Assembly (NCBI GenBank): GCA_913061095.1
Contig: CAJXVM010000033.1
Location: 1-37,303 of the forward strand
Source of the DNA: an uncultured Ignavibacteria bacterium
GTDB taxonomy: Bacteria; Bacteroidota; Ignavibacteria; SZUA-365
Direction: 5' to 3'
DNA length: 37,303 bases
Part shown: piece by piece, positions 23,909 to 32,994 of the stretch
How the letters are laid out: each line of letters starts with the position of its first letter
Position numbering within the stretch: position 1 is the stretch's first letter
Notes under the pieces: generated by a model
What the model was told of the DNA's origin: nothing
Databases searched by the model: none
The model's input: the letters and a program-made list of their open reading frames with translations, nothing else
Made by a program: the position numbers and the translations under genes

Positions 23909-24559
23909 ATGACTACGTATTTCAAGGATATATACGACGGCGTCGCCACCGCATTGATCGGCATGCGGGTGACGTTGGGACACCTGTTCAAGAAGAACGT
24001 GACCATTCAGTATCCGGACGTCAAACATGACATTCCGGAACGCGTGCGCAACCGGCTGTACGTGAACATGGATGACTGCATCGGCTGCGATCAGTGTGCC
24101 AAGGCCTGTCCGGTGAACTGCATCACCATCGAAACCGCCAAAGCCCTGCCCGACGAAGAACTCGGTGAGACCTCGACCGGCAACCGCAAGCGCCTGTGGG
24201 TGACGCAGTTCGACATCGACATCGGCAAGTGCTGCTACTGCGGCCTCTGCGTGTATCCGTGTCCCACGTACTGCATCTTCATGACGCCGAGCTTCGAGTT
24301 CACCGAGTACAACCGCGAGGACCTGATCTACCACTTCGCAACGCTGACCCCGGAGGAAGCCGCCGAGAAGAAGGCCAACGCCGAGCGCCACAAGGCGGAG
24401 CAGGCCGCGAAAAAGCAGGCCGCGCTCGCCGCGAAGAAAAAGGCGGAGGAAAAGAAACAGGCCGAGGAAGCCGCGAAGGCGGGGGGTGCCGATTCACCGG
24501 ATGAATCGAAGAAAGCGGAGGGCAACGATACACCGGACGAAGAGAAAAACACGGATTAA
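23909..24559 (+). CDS. nuoI: Complex I subunit I (two 4Fe-4S ferredoxin-like) with charged C-terminal tail
   Basis: Two 4Fe-4S motifs are intact: C57-x2-C60-x2-C63-x3-C67-P and C108-x2-C111-x2-C114-x3-C118-P. They bind clusters N6a and N6b, which pass electrons to N2 in NuoB. After the normal end near residue 145, a ~70-residue tail rich in Ala, Lys and Glu follows. It probably forms a charged helix and then a disordered Asp/Glu/Ser end. The tail could dock an unknown electron-input partner in the absence of NuoEFG; that is inference. nuoJ starts 2 bases after the stop. Confidence 0.95.
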   Translation: MTTYFKDIYDGVATALIGMRVTLGHLFKKNVTIQYPDVKHDIPERVRNRLYVNMDDCIGCDQCAKACPVNCITIETAKALPDEELGETSTGNRKRLWVTQFDIDIGKCCYCGLCVYPCPTYCIFMTPSFEFTEYNREDLIYHFATLTPEEAAEKKANAERHKAEQAAKKQAALAAKKKAEEKKQAEEAAKAGGADSPDESKKAEGNDTPDEEKNTD

Positions 24560-24561
24560 CC

Positions 24562-25050
24562 ATGGAAATGACCATTCTCTTTTATGTCTTCGCAGTGCTG
24601 ACGGTCGGGTCGGCTTTCGCCGTTGTCTTCGCGCGCAGCCTCATCTACTCCGCGTTTTCCCTGCTGTTTACGTTCATGGGGGTCGCGGGACTGTACGTGC
24701 TGCTCAGTGCGGACTTCATCGCCGTCGCCCAGATCATGGTCTATATCGGCGGGATCCTCATCCTGCTGGTATTCGGCGTCATGCTGACGCGGCAGGTGAC
24801 TGATGTGGAGATCCGTACCAGCGCCTTCCGCACGCTTCCGGCCACGGTCGTCGTCGGGCTGGCGCTCGGGACACTCATTGTCATTTTCATCCGCACGAAA
24901 TGGATGCAGGTGCATACCATCCCCGACATCGAAGGCACGACGATGGAACTCGGGGAACTGCTGCTGACCACCTTCGTCCTGCCTTTCGAAGTCGCAGGCA
25001 TCCTGCTGCTGGTCGCCATCATGGGCGCAGCGCTCATTGCACGCCGATAG
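24562..25050 (+). CDS. nuoJ: Complex I subunit J
   Basis: The 162-residue protein has five hydrophobic helices. The conserved stretch 'YVLLSADFIAVAQIMVYIGGI' (in two blocks), which includes the pi-bulge helix important for quinone-to-proton coupling, is present. 'VMLTRQ' follows as expected. It lies in the membrane arm between NuoA/H and NuoK. The stop is directly followed by AGGAGG serving nuoK. Confidence 0.95.
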   Translation: MEMTILFYVFAVLTVGSAFAVVFARSLIYSAFSLLFTFMGVAGLYVLLSADFIAVAQIMVYIGGILILLVFGVMLTRQVTDVEIRTSAFRTLPATVVVGLALGTLIVIFIRTKWMQVHTIPDIEGTTMELGELLLTTFVLPFEVAGILLLVAIMGAALIARR

Positions 25051-25063
25051 GAGGAATCGACGC

Positions 25064-25375
25064 ATGTTTGAAATCGGACTCACACATTATCTCATCGTCA
25101 GCGCCATCCTGTTTTCCCTTGGCGTCCTTGCTCTGAGCATCCGGCGCAACGCCGTGCTCATGCTCATGGGTGTCGAGCTGATCCTCAACTCGGCGAACAT
25201 CAATCTCCTGGCCTTTTCACGCTACAAGGGACTGGCACTCGAGGCCCATGTTTTCGCGCTGTTCGTCATCATTCTCGCTGCCGCCGAGGCGGCGGTCGCC
25301 CTCGCGATCGTCCTGCATATCTATCGCACGAACAACACCATCGAAGCCGACAGAATCAGTGCGTTGAAGGAATGA
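25064..25375 (+). CDS. nuoK: Complex I subunit K
   Basis: The 103-residue protein has three membrane helices with the two buried glutamates of the family: one in 'LMGVELILNSANINL' and one in 'AAAEAAVALAIVL'. These belong to the proton-translocation path, as in MrpC. I chose the ATG at 25064 because AGGAGGAA lies 8 bases upstream and family similarity starts there. Its stop overlaps the ATG of the OmpA-like gene by 3 bases at the longest start. Confidence 0.96.
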   Translation: MFEIGLTHYLIVSAILFSLGVLALSIRRNAVLMLMGVELILNSANINLLAFSRYKGLALEAHVFALFVIILAAAEAAVALAIVLHIYRTNNTIEADRISALKE

Positions 25376-27366
25376 TGCGGACACTGCCACATATCGTCAT
25401 CTCCGGTAGGGGATTGATGCGCAGCGCTCTGCTGCTGGGGACGCTTCTGCTCATGAGCGCGTTCGCCACGGCACAGAAGGTGACCTATGGCTGGAATCCC
25501 CAGGGCATGCTGGTGTTCGGTGCCGATGGCGGCATCACCAAGTATTTTGGTGAATTCACCGACCAGAATTTCGGCGGGGTCGGACAGGGGCATGTCAAGT
25601 TTTTCATTCTTCCCGAACTCGGCATTCAGCTCAACGGCGGCATGGGCAATTACGTTTACAACCGCCGTCTGCGCGATGAATTCAAGGATGTCTACACGCG
25701 GCAGTTTTTCCGGGATCCGCGGCTTGTCGGACTGACGGAGTTCCCTGAGGATGATTTCAGCACCTACGCCGATGATCCCGCCATGCGCACCCCGGTGATG
25801 GAAACAGACAAGCTCTGGTTTGTCGAGGGGCGCGTGATCGTCAATCTCTTTCCGTCCCGATGGTTCAATCCTTACTTCTCCACCGGTGTCGGACTGATGC
25901 GCTATGAAAATTCGAATGCCAACCGCAAGGTCGACGGCACACCGCTGCTGAACGTGGCCTTCGGACGGAAGCCCTTCACGGTGGACACACCAGATGGTGT
26001 GGTCACGAGAACGTCAACACTCCCTGCCGATGCGAACACGCTGCCCGTCATTCCCGTCGGACTCGGGTTCGACATTCTCATTACCGAAACCGTCGCGCTC
26101 AACGCTGATATCAGCTACCGTTTCCTGATCGGTGAGGGGAATGACATGATGGACGGGCTCGGGAAAGTCGTGCAGGAGAATTTCAACACCGCGGGACGTG
26201 TTGACCGGACGAAGTCCACCGAAAATCCGGACTCCTGGGCCAGTTTCACGGTCGGATTCCAGATCTATCTCTTCGGTCACAGTGACCGTGACGGGGACGG
26301 GCTCACGGATACACGAGAGGAAAGCATCGGCACGGATCCGCTGAATCCTGACACTGACGGTGACGGACTCAACGACGCCGATGAAATTCAGATCTACGGT
26401 ACCGATGCGCTCAAGACCGACACCGACGACGACCGTCTGACGGATGCGGAGGAAGTCGCGAAAAAGACCGATCCGCGGAATGCCGATACCGACGGTGACG
26501 GACTGACGGAAGGCGAGGAATTCGCGCATGGCACGGATCCCTTTGATACCGATTCCGACAAGGACGGATTGACGGACGGAGATGAAGTGCACAAGTGGCA
26601 CTCCGATCCGCTACGCACCGATTCGGATGCCGACGGGCTCCCGGATACCGATGAGGTTCTCGTTCACCATAGCGATCCACGCAGCCGTGACAGTGACGGC
26701 GACGGCATCGAGGATGCCCGCGAAGTTGAGCTGCGCACCGATCCCGCCGCGACTGACAGTGACGGGGACGGGCTCAGTGACGGTGACGAGATCCTGAAGT
26801 ACAACACCGATCCCCTCAAGAGTGACAGCGACGGCGACGGTCGCAGTGACGGCGATGAAATCGCTGCCGGCGCCGATCCCTTCCTCGGTGACAGCGACGG
26901 CGACGGCATTGCGGATGGCAGCGACGAGTGTCCCGGCGAGCCTGAAACGCGAAACGGTTACCGGGACGAAGACGGCTGTCCTGATGCCGAACCGCTCACG
27001 ACGGAACCGCTCACGCACGACATGACGCTCGTGCTCGAGGGTGTGGAATTCGATCAAGCATCCGCCACACTCACGCCTGATGCGAAGAACGCGCTGCAAT
27101 CTGCCATTCAGACGCTGCGCGACAATCCCGGTGTCAGCGTTGAGATCGGCGGGCATACCGACAGCCGAGGCAGCGCGGAGAGCAATCGTGAACTGTCCAC
27201 GCTCCGCGCGGAGGCCGTGAAGACCTTTCTCGTTACCGAGGGCATCGATCCCTCCCGGCTCAGCGTCAGGGGATATGGTGAATCCCGTCCCCGGGCCAGC
27301 AACGCCAATGCGGAAGGACGCGCGCTCAACCGCCGCATTGAACTGACCGTTCAGTCGAACGACTGA
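25372..27366 (+). CDS. OmpA-family outer-membrane protein with thrombospondin type 3 repeats, inside the nuo operon
   Basis: Three regions follow a signal peptide. Residues ~35-300 look like a beta-barrel, ~303-523 hold about ten calcium-binding TSP3 repeats (D-x-D-x-D-G-x-x-D), and ~555-660 form an OmpA peptidoglycan-binding domain with 'GGHTDSRGSAESNRELS' and 'NRRIELTV'. The architecture fits proteins that anchor the outer membrane to the cell wall. Two starts are possible: ATG at 25372, which overlaps nuoK, or ATG at 25417, which has AGGGG upstream and gives a cleaner signal peptide ('MRSALLLGTLLLMSAFATA'). It has no known role in complex I, yet lies between nuoK and nuoL with tight spacing and the same strand. 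Either it is a chance insertion into the operon or it is co-expressed for a reason not yet known. Confidence 0.9.
   Translation: MMRTLPHIVISGRGLMRSALLLGTLLLMSAFATAQKVTYGWNPQGMLVFGADGGITKYFGEFTDQNFGGVGQGHVKFFILPELGIQLNGGMGNYVYNRRLRDEFKDVYTRQFFRDPRLVGLTEFPEDDFSTYADDPAMRTPVMETDKLWFVEGRVIVNLFPSRWFNPYFSTGVGLMRYENSNANRKVDGTPLLNVAFGRKPFTVDTPDGVVTRTSTLPADANTLPVIPVGLGFDILITETVALNADISYRFLIGEGNDMMDGLGKVVQENFNTAGRVDRTKSTENPDSWASFTVGFQIYLFGHSDRDGDGLTDTREESIGTDPLNPDTDGDGLNDADEIQIYGTDALKTDTDDDRLTDAEEVAKKTDPRNADTDGDGLTEGEEFAHGTDPFDTDSDKDGLTDGDEVHKWHSDPLRTDSDADGLPDTDEVLVHHSDPRSRDSDGDGIEDAREVELRTDPAATDSDGDGLSDGDEILKYNTDPLKSDSDGDGRSDGDEIAAGADPFLGDSDGDGIADGSDECPGEPETRNGYRDEDGCPDAEPLTTEPLTHDMTLVLEGVEFDQASATLTPDAKNALQSAIQTLRDNPGVSVEIGGHTDSRGSAESNRELSTLRAEAVKTFLVTEGIDPSRLSVRGYGESRPRASNANAEGRALNRRIELTVQSND
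26280..26940 (+). repeat. Tandem thrombospondin type 3 repeats, unit ~66-69 bp
   Basis: About ten imperfect copies of a 22-23 codon unit encode D-S/T-D-G-D-G-L-x-D-x-x-E followed by T/S-D-P. Underlying DNA such as 'gacagtgacggcgacgg' recurs. The units are in frame and form the calcium-binding stalk of the OmpA-like protein. Such arrays can change copy number by recombination. Confidence 0.85.
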
Positions 27367-27414
27367 CTTGTACCACACGCAACACGCGACACTCACAGGA
27401 TTGCGATACGCACC

Positions 27415-29637
27415 ATGACAGCGGATACCCTGATTACCCTTGTTCTGATCGTACTGTTCGTCCCGCTTTTTTCTTTTGCACTGCTGCTCGCATTCGGTAA
27501 GCGGCTTCCGCGAAAGGGGGACGTCATCGCCACCGGACTGATGTTTGCCAATCTCGCGCTCGCGGTAGTCGTGCTGGTCGGGACGCTGAATCTTCCCGAG
27601 GCCGCCCCCATCCCGGGCTTCCCGCATGAGCCGCCGCAGGCGAGCTTCACCTGGGTGGATTTCCAGAGCAGCATCACCGTGATGGAGCAGGATATCCCGC
27701 TGCGCATTGAGCTGGGTGTGCTGCTCGATCCCCTGGTCGCGATCATGCTCGTCGTCGTGATGATCATCACCGCGCTCGTGCATCTGTTCTCCATCGGGTA
27801 CATGAAAGGAGACCCGAAGTATCACCGGTACTTCGCCTACCTGGGAATATTCGCCTTCTCGATGCTCGGCATCGTCGTGACCAATAATTTTCTGATGATG
27901 TACGCAGCCTGGGAGCTTGTGGGGCTCAGCTCATACCTGCTGATCGGTTTCTGGTACGAGAAACCCATGCCCGCCTATGCCGGTACCAAGGCCTTTCTCG
28001 TCAACCGGATCGGTGATATCGGCATGTGGACAGGTATCCTGATTCTCTTTACCAGCTACGGCACGTTTCGTTTCGATGAGATCTTCGCGTACATCGCTGC
28101 GGGACAGCTTCCCTTCGGGTCCGAGGCCTGGCTCACCGCTGCCGGCATCCTGATTTTCATGGGTGCCATTGGCAAGAGCGCACAGTTCCCGCTGCACACA
28201 TGGCTCCCCGATGCTATGGAGGGTCCGACACCGGTCAGTGCACTCATCCATGCGGCGACGATGGTCGCGGCAGGCGTCTATCTCGTGGCGCGCACCTTCC
28301 CGATGATGTCTGGCGGCGCGCTTATCGTCATCGCCTCGATCGGCACCATCACGGCCTTTGTGGCTGCCACGATCGCGCTGGTGCAGAACGACATCAAGAA
28401 AGTGCTGGCGTACTCGACGGTCAGTCAGCTCGGGTACATGGTGCTCGCGCTGGGCGTTGGAGCGTACACGGCCGCGTTTTTCCATCTTGTCACGCACGCC
28501 ATGTTCAAAGCCTGTCTCTTCCTCGGATCCGGATCGGTGATTCATGCGATGCATGACGGTCTGCATCATATCGATGACCATGACAGCGATGCGCAGGATA
28601 TCCGCAACATGGGCGGACTGGCAAAGAAGATGCCCGTGACATTCGCGACCTTCCTTGTGGCCACGCTCGCCATCTCCGGTGTGCCGATATTCTCAGGCTT
28701 TCTCAGCAAGGATGAAATCCTCGCGGGCGCGTGGGCATTTGGCGGACTACAGGGTGAACTCAGCGTGTTGATACCGTGGATCGGATTCATTGTCGCCGCA
28801 ATGACTGCGTTCTACATGTTCCGTCTCGTTATCCTGACCTTCCTCGGAGAATCAAAACGCCCGGACATCTTTGCACACATCCACGAGTCACCCATGACGA
28901 TGAAAATTCCCATCATCGTCCTCGCGACGCTTTCGCTCTGGGTGTTCTATTCCTTTAACCCATTCTCCGGTCCCTCGGGTTGGTTCGTCAAGACGGTCGA
29001 AACACCGGTGACCGTGACTGGGGATCAGTGGTACCCGTTTTCGCATGGAGGAGTACACGACACGGAGCACGAGGCAGTACTCGACATGGAGGAGCATGAC
29101 GCGGTGCACGGCATCGAGACCGCGGTGGCGGAGACGCATGCCGGGCAGGAAACCCTTGCGCATGCCACGCACGAAGCGCACATCCCCGCGATGATCGCAT
29201 CGCTGCTGCTCGCGACAGCCGGTATCCTGTTTGCCTTCGCCATGTATTCGCGAAAGCTGCTCGATCCCGACCGCCTCGCGGCGAAGCTGCGGCCGGTGCA
29301 TACCTTCCTGCTCAACAAGTGGTACTTCGATGAAATCTACGAGCAGTGGGTTGTCATACCCGGACTGCTCGCATTCACGCGCATTACGTACTGGTTCGAT
29401 GCACACATCATCGACGGCGCGGTCAACGGCGCGGCCGCTGTCACGCGCCTGCAGTCCCGTATCAGCGGCCTGTTCGACAAGTGGGTCGTCGACGGATTCG
29501 TCAATCTCGTGGCGTACGTGGTCGGCTTTTTCGGCATTCTCCTGAAGAAAACGCAGACGGGCAGGATACAGGCCTACATCGCTTTTGTGCTCACAGGCGT
29601 CGTCGCGCTGATCTACCTGTTCGGCATTTTCCGATAA
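27415..29637 (+). CDS. nuoL: Complex I subunit L (antiporter-like)
   Basis: The 740 residues make this the largest membrane subunit. Conserved antiporter blocks include 'AAWELVGLSSYLLIGFWYE' (in pieces), 'GKSAQFPLHTWLPDAMEGPTPVSALIHAATMVAAG' (in pieces, with the key Lys and His), and 'LVTHAMFKACLFL'. A C-terminal lateral amphipathic helix with an end anchor is expected from the length. Residues ~540-592, before the last helices, form a His- and Glu-rich loop unusual for the family. NuoL forms the distal proton pump. It starts 48 bases after the OmpA-like gene. Confidence 0.96.
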   Translation: MTADTLITLVLIVLFVPLFSFALLLAFGKRLPRKGDVIATGLMFANLALAVVVLVGTLNLPEAAPIPGFPHEPPQASFTWVDFQSSITVMEQDIPLRIELGVLLDPLVAIMLVVVMIITALVHLFSIGYMKGDPKYHRYFAYLGIFAFSMLGIVVTNNFLMMYAAWELVGLSSYLLIGFWYEKPMPAYAGTKAFLVNRIGDIGMWTGILILFTSYGTFRFDEIFAYIAAGQLPFGSEAWLTAAGILIFMGAIGKSAQFPLHTWLPDAMEGPTPVSALIHAATMVAAGVYLVARTFPMMSGGALIVIASIGTITAFVAATIALVQNDIKKVLAYSTVSQLGYMVLALGVGAYTAAFFHLVTHAMFKACLFLGSGSVIHAMHDGLHHIDDHDSDAQDIRNMGGLAKKMPVTFATFLVATLAISGVPIFSGFLSKDEILAGAWAFGGLQGELSVLIPWIGFIVAAMTAFYMFRLVILTFLGESKRPDIFAHIHESPMTMKIPIIVLATLSLWVFYSFNPFSGPSGWFVKTVETPVTVTGDQWYPFSHGGVHDTEHEAVLDMEEHDAVHGIETAVAETHAGQETLAHATHEAHIPAMIASLLLATAGILFAFAMYSRKLLDPDRLAAKLRPVHTFLLNKWYFDEIYEQWVVIPGLLAFTRITYWFDAHIIDGAVNGAAAVTRLQSRISGLFDKWVVDGFVNLVAYVVGFFGILLKKTQTGRIQAYIAFVLTGVVALIYLFGIFR

Positions 29638-29676
29638 CGCGATCATACTGAATAACAGCATACATCCGGAGGATTG

Positions 29677-31257
29677 ATGCAATTCCCGATTCTCACCCTG
29701 ATCACCTTCCTGCCGATACTCGGCATGGTCATCGTGCTGCTGCTCCCGAAGGAGCGGGTGCGCGCCATCCAGGCGACATCGGCAGTCGTGACCGGCTTGC
29801 AGGTCCTTCTCGCCATTCTGATCTGGTATGCCTTCGACACGGCGAAAACCGGGATCAACGACATTGCGACGATGCAGTTCGTCGAGCGCCTGCCGTGGAT
29901 CGTCATTCCCGAGACGCCGTGGTTCGGCGAAATCCGTATCGACTATTTTCTCGGCATCGACGGGCTGTCCATGCCGATGGTGCTGCTCACGGCCCTGATC
30001 AGTTTTCTGGCCACGTTCTCGAGCTTCAGCATCAAGAAATCGGTCAAGGGATATTTCGCCATGTTCCTGCTGCTGGACACGGGCATGATGGGCGTGTTCT
30101 GCTCACTCGACATGTTCCTGTTCTACGTGTTCTGGGAAGTGATGCTGCTGCCGATGTATTTCCTCATCGGCATCTGGGGGGGACCCCGTCGCGAGTATGC
30201 CGCGATCAAGTTCTTCCTCTATACGCTGGCGGGTTCGGTGCTGCTGCTGCTGGTGATGATCGGGCTGTACTTCAGCACCATCGATCCGCAGACCGGGGTT
30301 CACACCTTCAACATGATCGCAATGATGGATCCGGCGAATGTCACGCAGGGGATTTTTGCTACGGTCGGCAGCACGGCGCGCATGCTGGCGTTCATCGCGC
30401 TGTTCATCGGCTTCGCCATCAAGGTGCCGATCTTCCCGTTCCACACCTGGCTGCCCGATGCGCATGTCGAAGCACCGACCGCAATTTCCGTCATCCTGGC
30501 GGGCGTGCTGCTGAAAATGGGCACGTACGGACTGCTGCGCATCAGTTTCCCGATCTTTCCGGAAATGACGCTGTACTTCCAGATTCCAATGATGGTGCTC
30601 GGCTTCGTCAACATCGTGTACGGCGCGCTGTGCGCCATGGCGCAGAAGGATTTCAAGAAACTCATCGCCTATTCCTCCGTCTCGCATATGGGCTACGTGC
30701 TGCTGGGCATGGCGGCGCTGAACGTACAGGGCATGACCGGCGCCGTCTTCCAGATGTTCAATCACGGCACGATCACGGCCATGCTCTTCCTCCTGGTCGG
30801 TGTTCTGTATGACCGGGCGCATACTCGCGGCCTCGACGACTTCGGCGGCGTCTACAACAAGATGCCCGTGTATTCCTTCCTGACCGTGATCGCGTTCTTC
30901 GCGGCCATCGGACTGCCCTCTCTCAGCGGCTTTGTCAGCGAGGCCTTTGTCTTCCTCGGCGCCTTCCAGACGAGCAAACTGTGGACGATTCTCTCAACGA
31001 TGGGCATCGTGCTCGGTGCGGGCTACATGCTCTGGACTTTCCAGCGCGTATTCATGGGTTCGCTCCCCGAGAAGTGGGAGAGCGTGCTCAACGACGTGAA
31101 CGGACGCGAGCTTGTGACACTCGTGCCGCTTGCGATCATCATCGTCGTACTCGGCGTTTATCCCTCGCCGGCCCTGAACTGGATGTCGACCTCACTCGGT
31201 CACCTGGTCGATCTCGTAAACGGAAGCACCGGACAGGCGCTTATCAGCGCATTCTAA
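29677..31257 (+). CDS. nuoM: Complex I subunit M (antiporter-like)
   Basis: The 526-residue protein has about fourteen helices. 'FYVFWEVMLLPMYFLIG' holds the conserved Glu, 'KVPIFPFHTWLPDAHVEAPTAISVILAG' (in pieces) the Lys and the broken-helix region, and 'FKKLIAYSSVSHMGYVLLG' the second conserved Lys. I chose the ATG at 29677 because CCGGAGG ends 4 bases upstream; a TTG one codon earlier overlaps it. NuoM is the middle proton pump of the membrane arm. Confidence 0.96.
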   Translation: MQFPILTLITFLPILGMVIVLLLPKERVRAIQATSAVVTGLQVLLAILIWYAFDTAKTGINDIATMQFVERLPWIVIPETPWFGEIRIDYFLGIDGLSMPMVLLTALISFLATFSSFSIKKSVKGYFAMFLLLDTGMMGVFCSLDMFLFYVFWEVMLLPMYFLIGIWGGPRREYAAIKFFLYTLAGSVLLLLVMIGLYFSTIDPQTGVHTFNMIAMMDPANVTQGIFATVGSTARMLAFIALFIGFAIKVPIFPFHTWLPDAHVEAPTAISVILAGVLLKMGTYGLLRISFPIFPEMTLYFQIPMMVLGFVNIVYGALCAMAQKDFKKLIAYSSVSHMGYVLLGMAALNVQGMTGAVFQMFNHGTITAMLFLLVGVLYDRAHTRGLDDFGGVYNKMPVYSFLTVIAFFAAIGLPSLSGFVSEAFVFLGAFQTSKLWTILSTMGIVLGAGYMLWTFQRVFMGSLPEKWESVLNDVNGRELVTLVPLAIIIVVLGVYPSPALNWMSTSLGHLVDLVNGSTGQALISAF

Positions 31258-31294
31258 TTCTTTCAATGAAGACACAAGCACGAGTGCTGCAGGC

Positions 31295-32812
31295 ATGATA
31301 GAAATCATTTTCGAAAGCATCCCGTCGTTCTGGCCGGAAATCACGCTCTCATTGACCTTCGTGATCTCGATGATTGTCGAGTTCATCGTGGGCGGGAAGG
31401 GGAAGAAGAGCACCGGCATGACGACAGGTCTCATCGTATTGCTGGGCTTCACGGTGACAATCCTGCAGATGCCGTTTCAGGATCTCGAGCCGCGCCTGCT
31501 TTTCGGCACGATGATCACGCTCGATCCCTTCGCCGCCTTTTTCAAGTATCTGATTGTCGCCGCGGGTATCATCGTGATCGTCTTTTCCATGCAGTCGCAC
31601 GAGGTGAGGCGGCAGGAAACGGTGGGAGAGTTCTTCTGCTTCATCGCGGCGATGACCTTCGGCATGTTTCTCATGGCGGGCGCATCGAACCTGCTGATGA
31701 TTTACCTGTCGATCGAGCTTGTCAGTCTGAGCTCCTACATCCTCGCAGGCTTCAGCAAGAAACTGAAGCGGTCGGGCGAAGCCGCGCTGAAATATGTGCT
31801 TTTCGGCGGTGCAGCGTCGGGCGTGATGCTCTACGGGATGTCGCTGCTTTACGGACTGACCGGGGCGCTGGACATCTACAGCATCCAGTCGACGCTCGCA
31901 GCCGGCATGGTGGTGGACGTGCATGACTGGTCCTTTGTGGTGCTCATGCTCAGCATCATCATGATTCTCGTCGGATTCGGTTACAAGATTTCCGCGGTAC
32001 CGTTCCACTTCTGGACGCCGGACGTGTACGAGGGCGCACCGGTCAGCGTCACGGCATATCTGTCTGTGGCGAGCAAGGCGGCGGGTTTCGCCGTCATGGT
32101 GCGGTTTTTCTACGTGGCCTTCTTCGATTCCGTGCTCGATCTCGGAAAGTGGGGAAGTCTGCCGCTGGTGGACTGGAACATGATTATCGCGCTGCTCTCG
32201 GTGCTGACGATGACGCTCGGAAACGTCGTCGCGATCTGGCAGGACAATCTCAAGCGCATGCTGGCCTACTCCAGTATCGCGCATGCGGGATACATCATGA
32301 TGGGGCTGGTCGTCATGAGCGACCTCGGATTGACGGCCATGCTGGCCTACTTCGTGATTTACTTCTTCATGAATCTCGGCGCGTTTTACATCGTGATGTC
32401 CGTCGCCGATCGCATCGGCAGCGAGCACATCGACGATTACCGCGGTCTCGGCAAGCGAGCGCCCGTCATCGGTGTCGGATTTTCCATTTTTCTAGTTTCG
32501 CTGACAGGACTGCCGCCGCTCGCCGGCTTCATCGGCAAGTGGATGCTCTTTTCCGCCGTCATCGAGGCGCATTACATCTGGCTGGCCGTGATCGGGGTGC
32601 TCAACAGCGCGATTTCCCTCTATTATTATGCGCGAGTTTTCCGCAACATGTACCTGCGGGAGCCCCTTAACGGGGATGAGAGTCCGATTACCTTCAGTCC
32701 GCTTGTGATTGTAATCACAATTCTGTTTATTATTCCAAACATCATCTTTGGAGTCTACTTCGGTCCACTGATCTCGTATGCCCAGCGGTCCGTTGAGCTG
32801 TTCCTCCAGTAG
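31295..32812 (+). CDS. nuoN: Complex I subunit N (antiporter-like)
   Basis: The 505-residue protein matches NuoN: 'IYLSIELVSLSSYILAGF', 'SAVPFHFWTPDVYEGAPVSVTAYLS' (in pieces) and 'LKRMLAYSSIAHAGYIMMGLV' (in pieces), with the pumping Glu and Lys residues in place. It is the last gene of the operon. No terminator hairpin with a T-run was seen directly after it; the next promoter lies 11 bases downstream of its stop. Confidence 0.96.
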   Translation: MIEIIFESIPSFWPEITLSLTFVISMIVEFIVGGKGKKSTGMTTGLIVLLGFTVTILQMPFQDLEPRLLFGTMITLDPFAAFFKYLIVAAGIIVIVFSMQSHEVRRQETVGEFFCFIAAMTFGMFLMAGASNLLMIYLSIELVSLSSYILAGFSKKLKRSGEAALKYVLFGGAASGVMLYGMSLLYGLTGALDIYSIQSTLAAGMVVDVHDWSFVVLMLSIIMILVGFGYKISAVPFHFWTPDVYEGAPVSVTAYLSVASKAAGFAVMVRFFYVAFFDSVLDLGKWGSLPLVDWNMIIALLSVLTMTLGNVVAIWQDNLKRMLAYSSIAHAGYIMMGLVVMSDLGLTAMLAYFVIYFFMNLGAFYIVMSVADRIGSEHIDDYRGLGKRAPVIGVGFSIFLVSLTGLPPLAGFIGKWMLFSAVIEAHYIWLAVIGVLNSAISLYYYARVFRNMYLREPLNGDESPITFSPLVIVITILFIIPNIIFGVYFGPLISYAQRSVELFLQ

Positions 32813-32822
32813 CAGATATCAG

Positions 32823-32853
32823 TTGCGCGAATGCTTTTCTGTGCGTATATTTG
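32823..32853 (+). promoter_or_regulatory. Bacteroidota-type promoter of the cytochrome c554-like gene
   Basis: TTG at 32823-32825 and TATATTTG at 32846-32853 are exactly 20 bases apart, matching the strongest promoters in the window. The predicted start near 32860 leaves a leader of about 135 bases. The leader contains a small hairpin (ccggat / atccgg at about 32874-32892) and GC-rich inverted sequence, so post-transcriptional control is possible. Confidence 0.7.
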
Positions 32854-32994
32854 ATACCAGCAAGTATTAATATCCGGATGCATGAAATCCGGGAACCGCC
32901 GACCGGCGCGGTGCGTATACGAAAGAGAGCCGTTCTCACAGTGAATACACAAACCGTATAGATGTCGCACAATCCCTTATCAACCGAGGTATCT

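Noticed and set aside
21682-24006. 774-codon open frame on the minus strand across nuoD-nuoI
   Set aside because: It is exactly antisense to well-conserved complex I genes and rich in His, Arg, Glu and Asp without any family motif. Long antisense frames are expected in GC-rich coding DNA.
26280-26940. CRISPR-like or satellite array suggested by the regular repeat
   Set aside because: The repeat is in frame, degenerate and encodes thrombospondin type 3 repeats, with no constant repeats and unique spacers.
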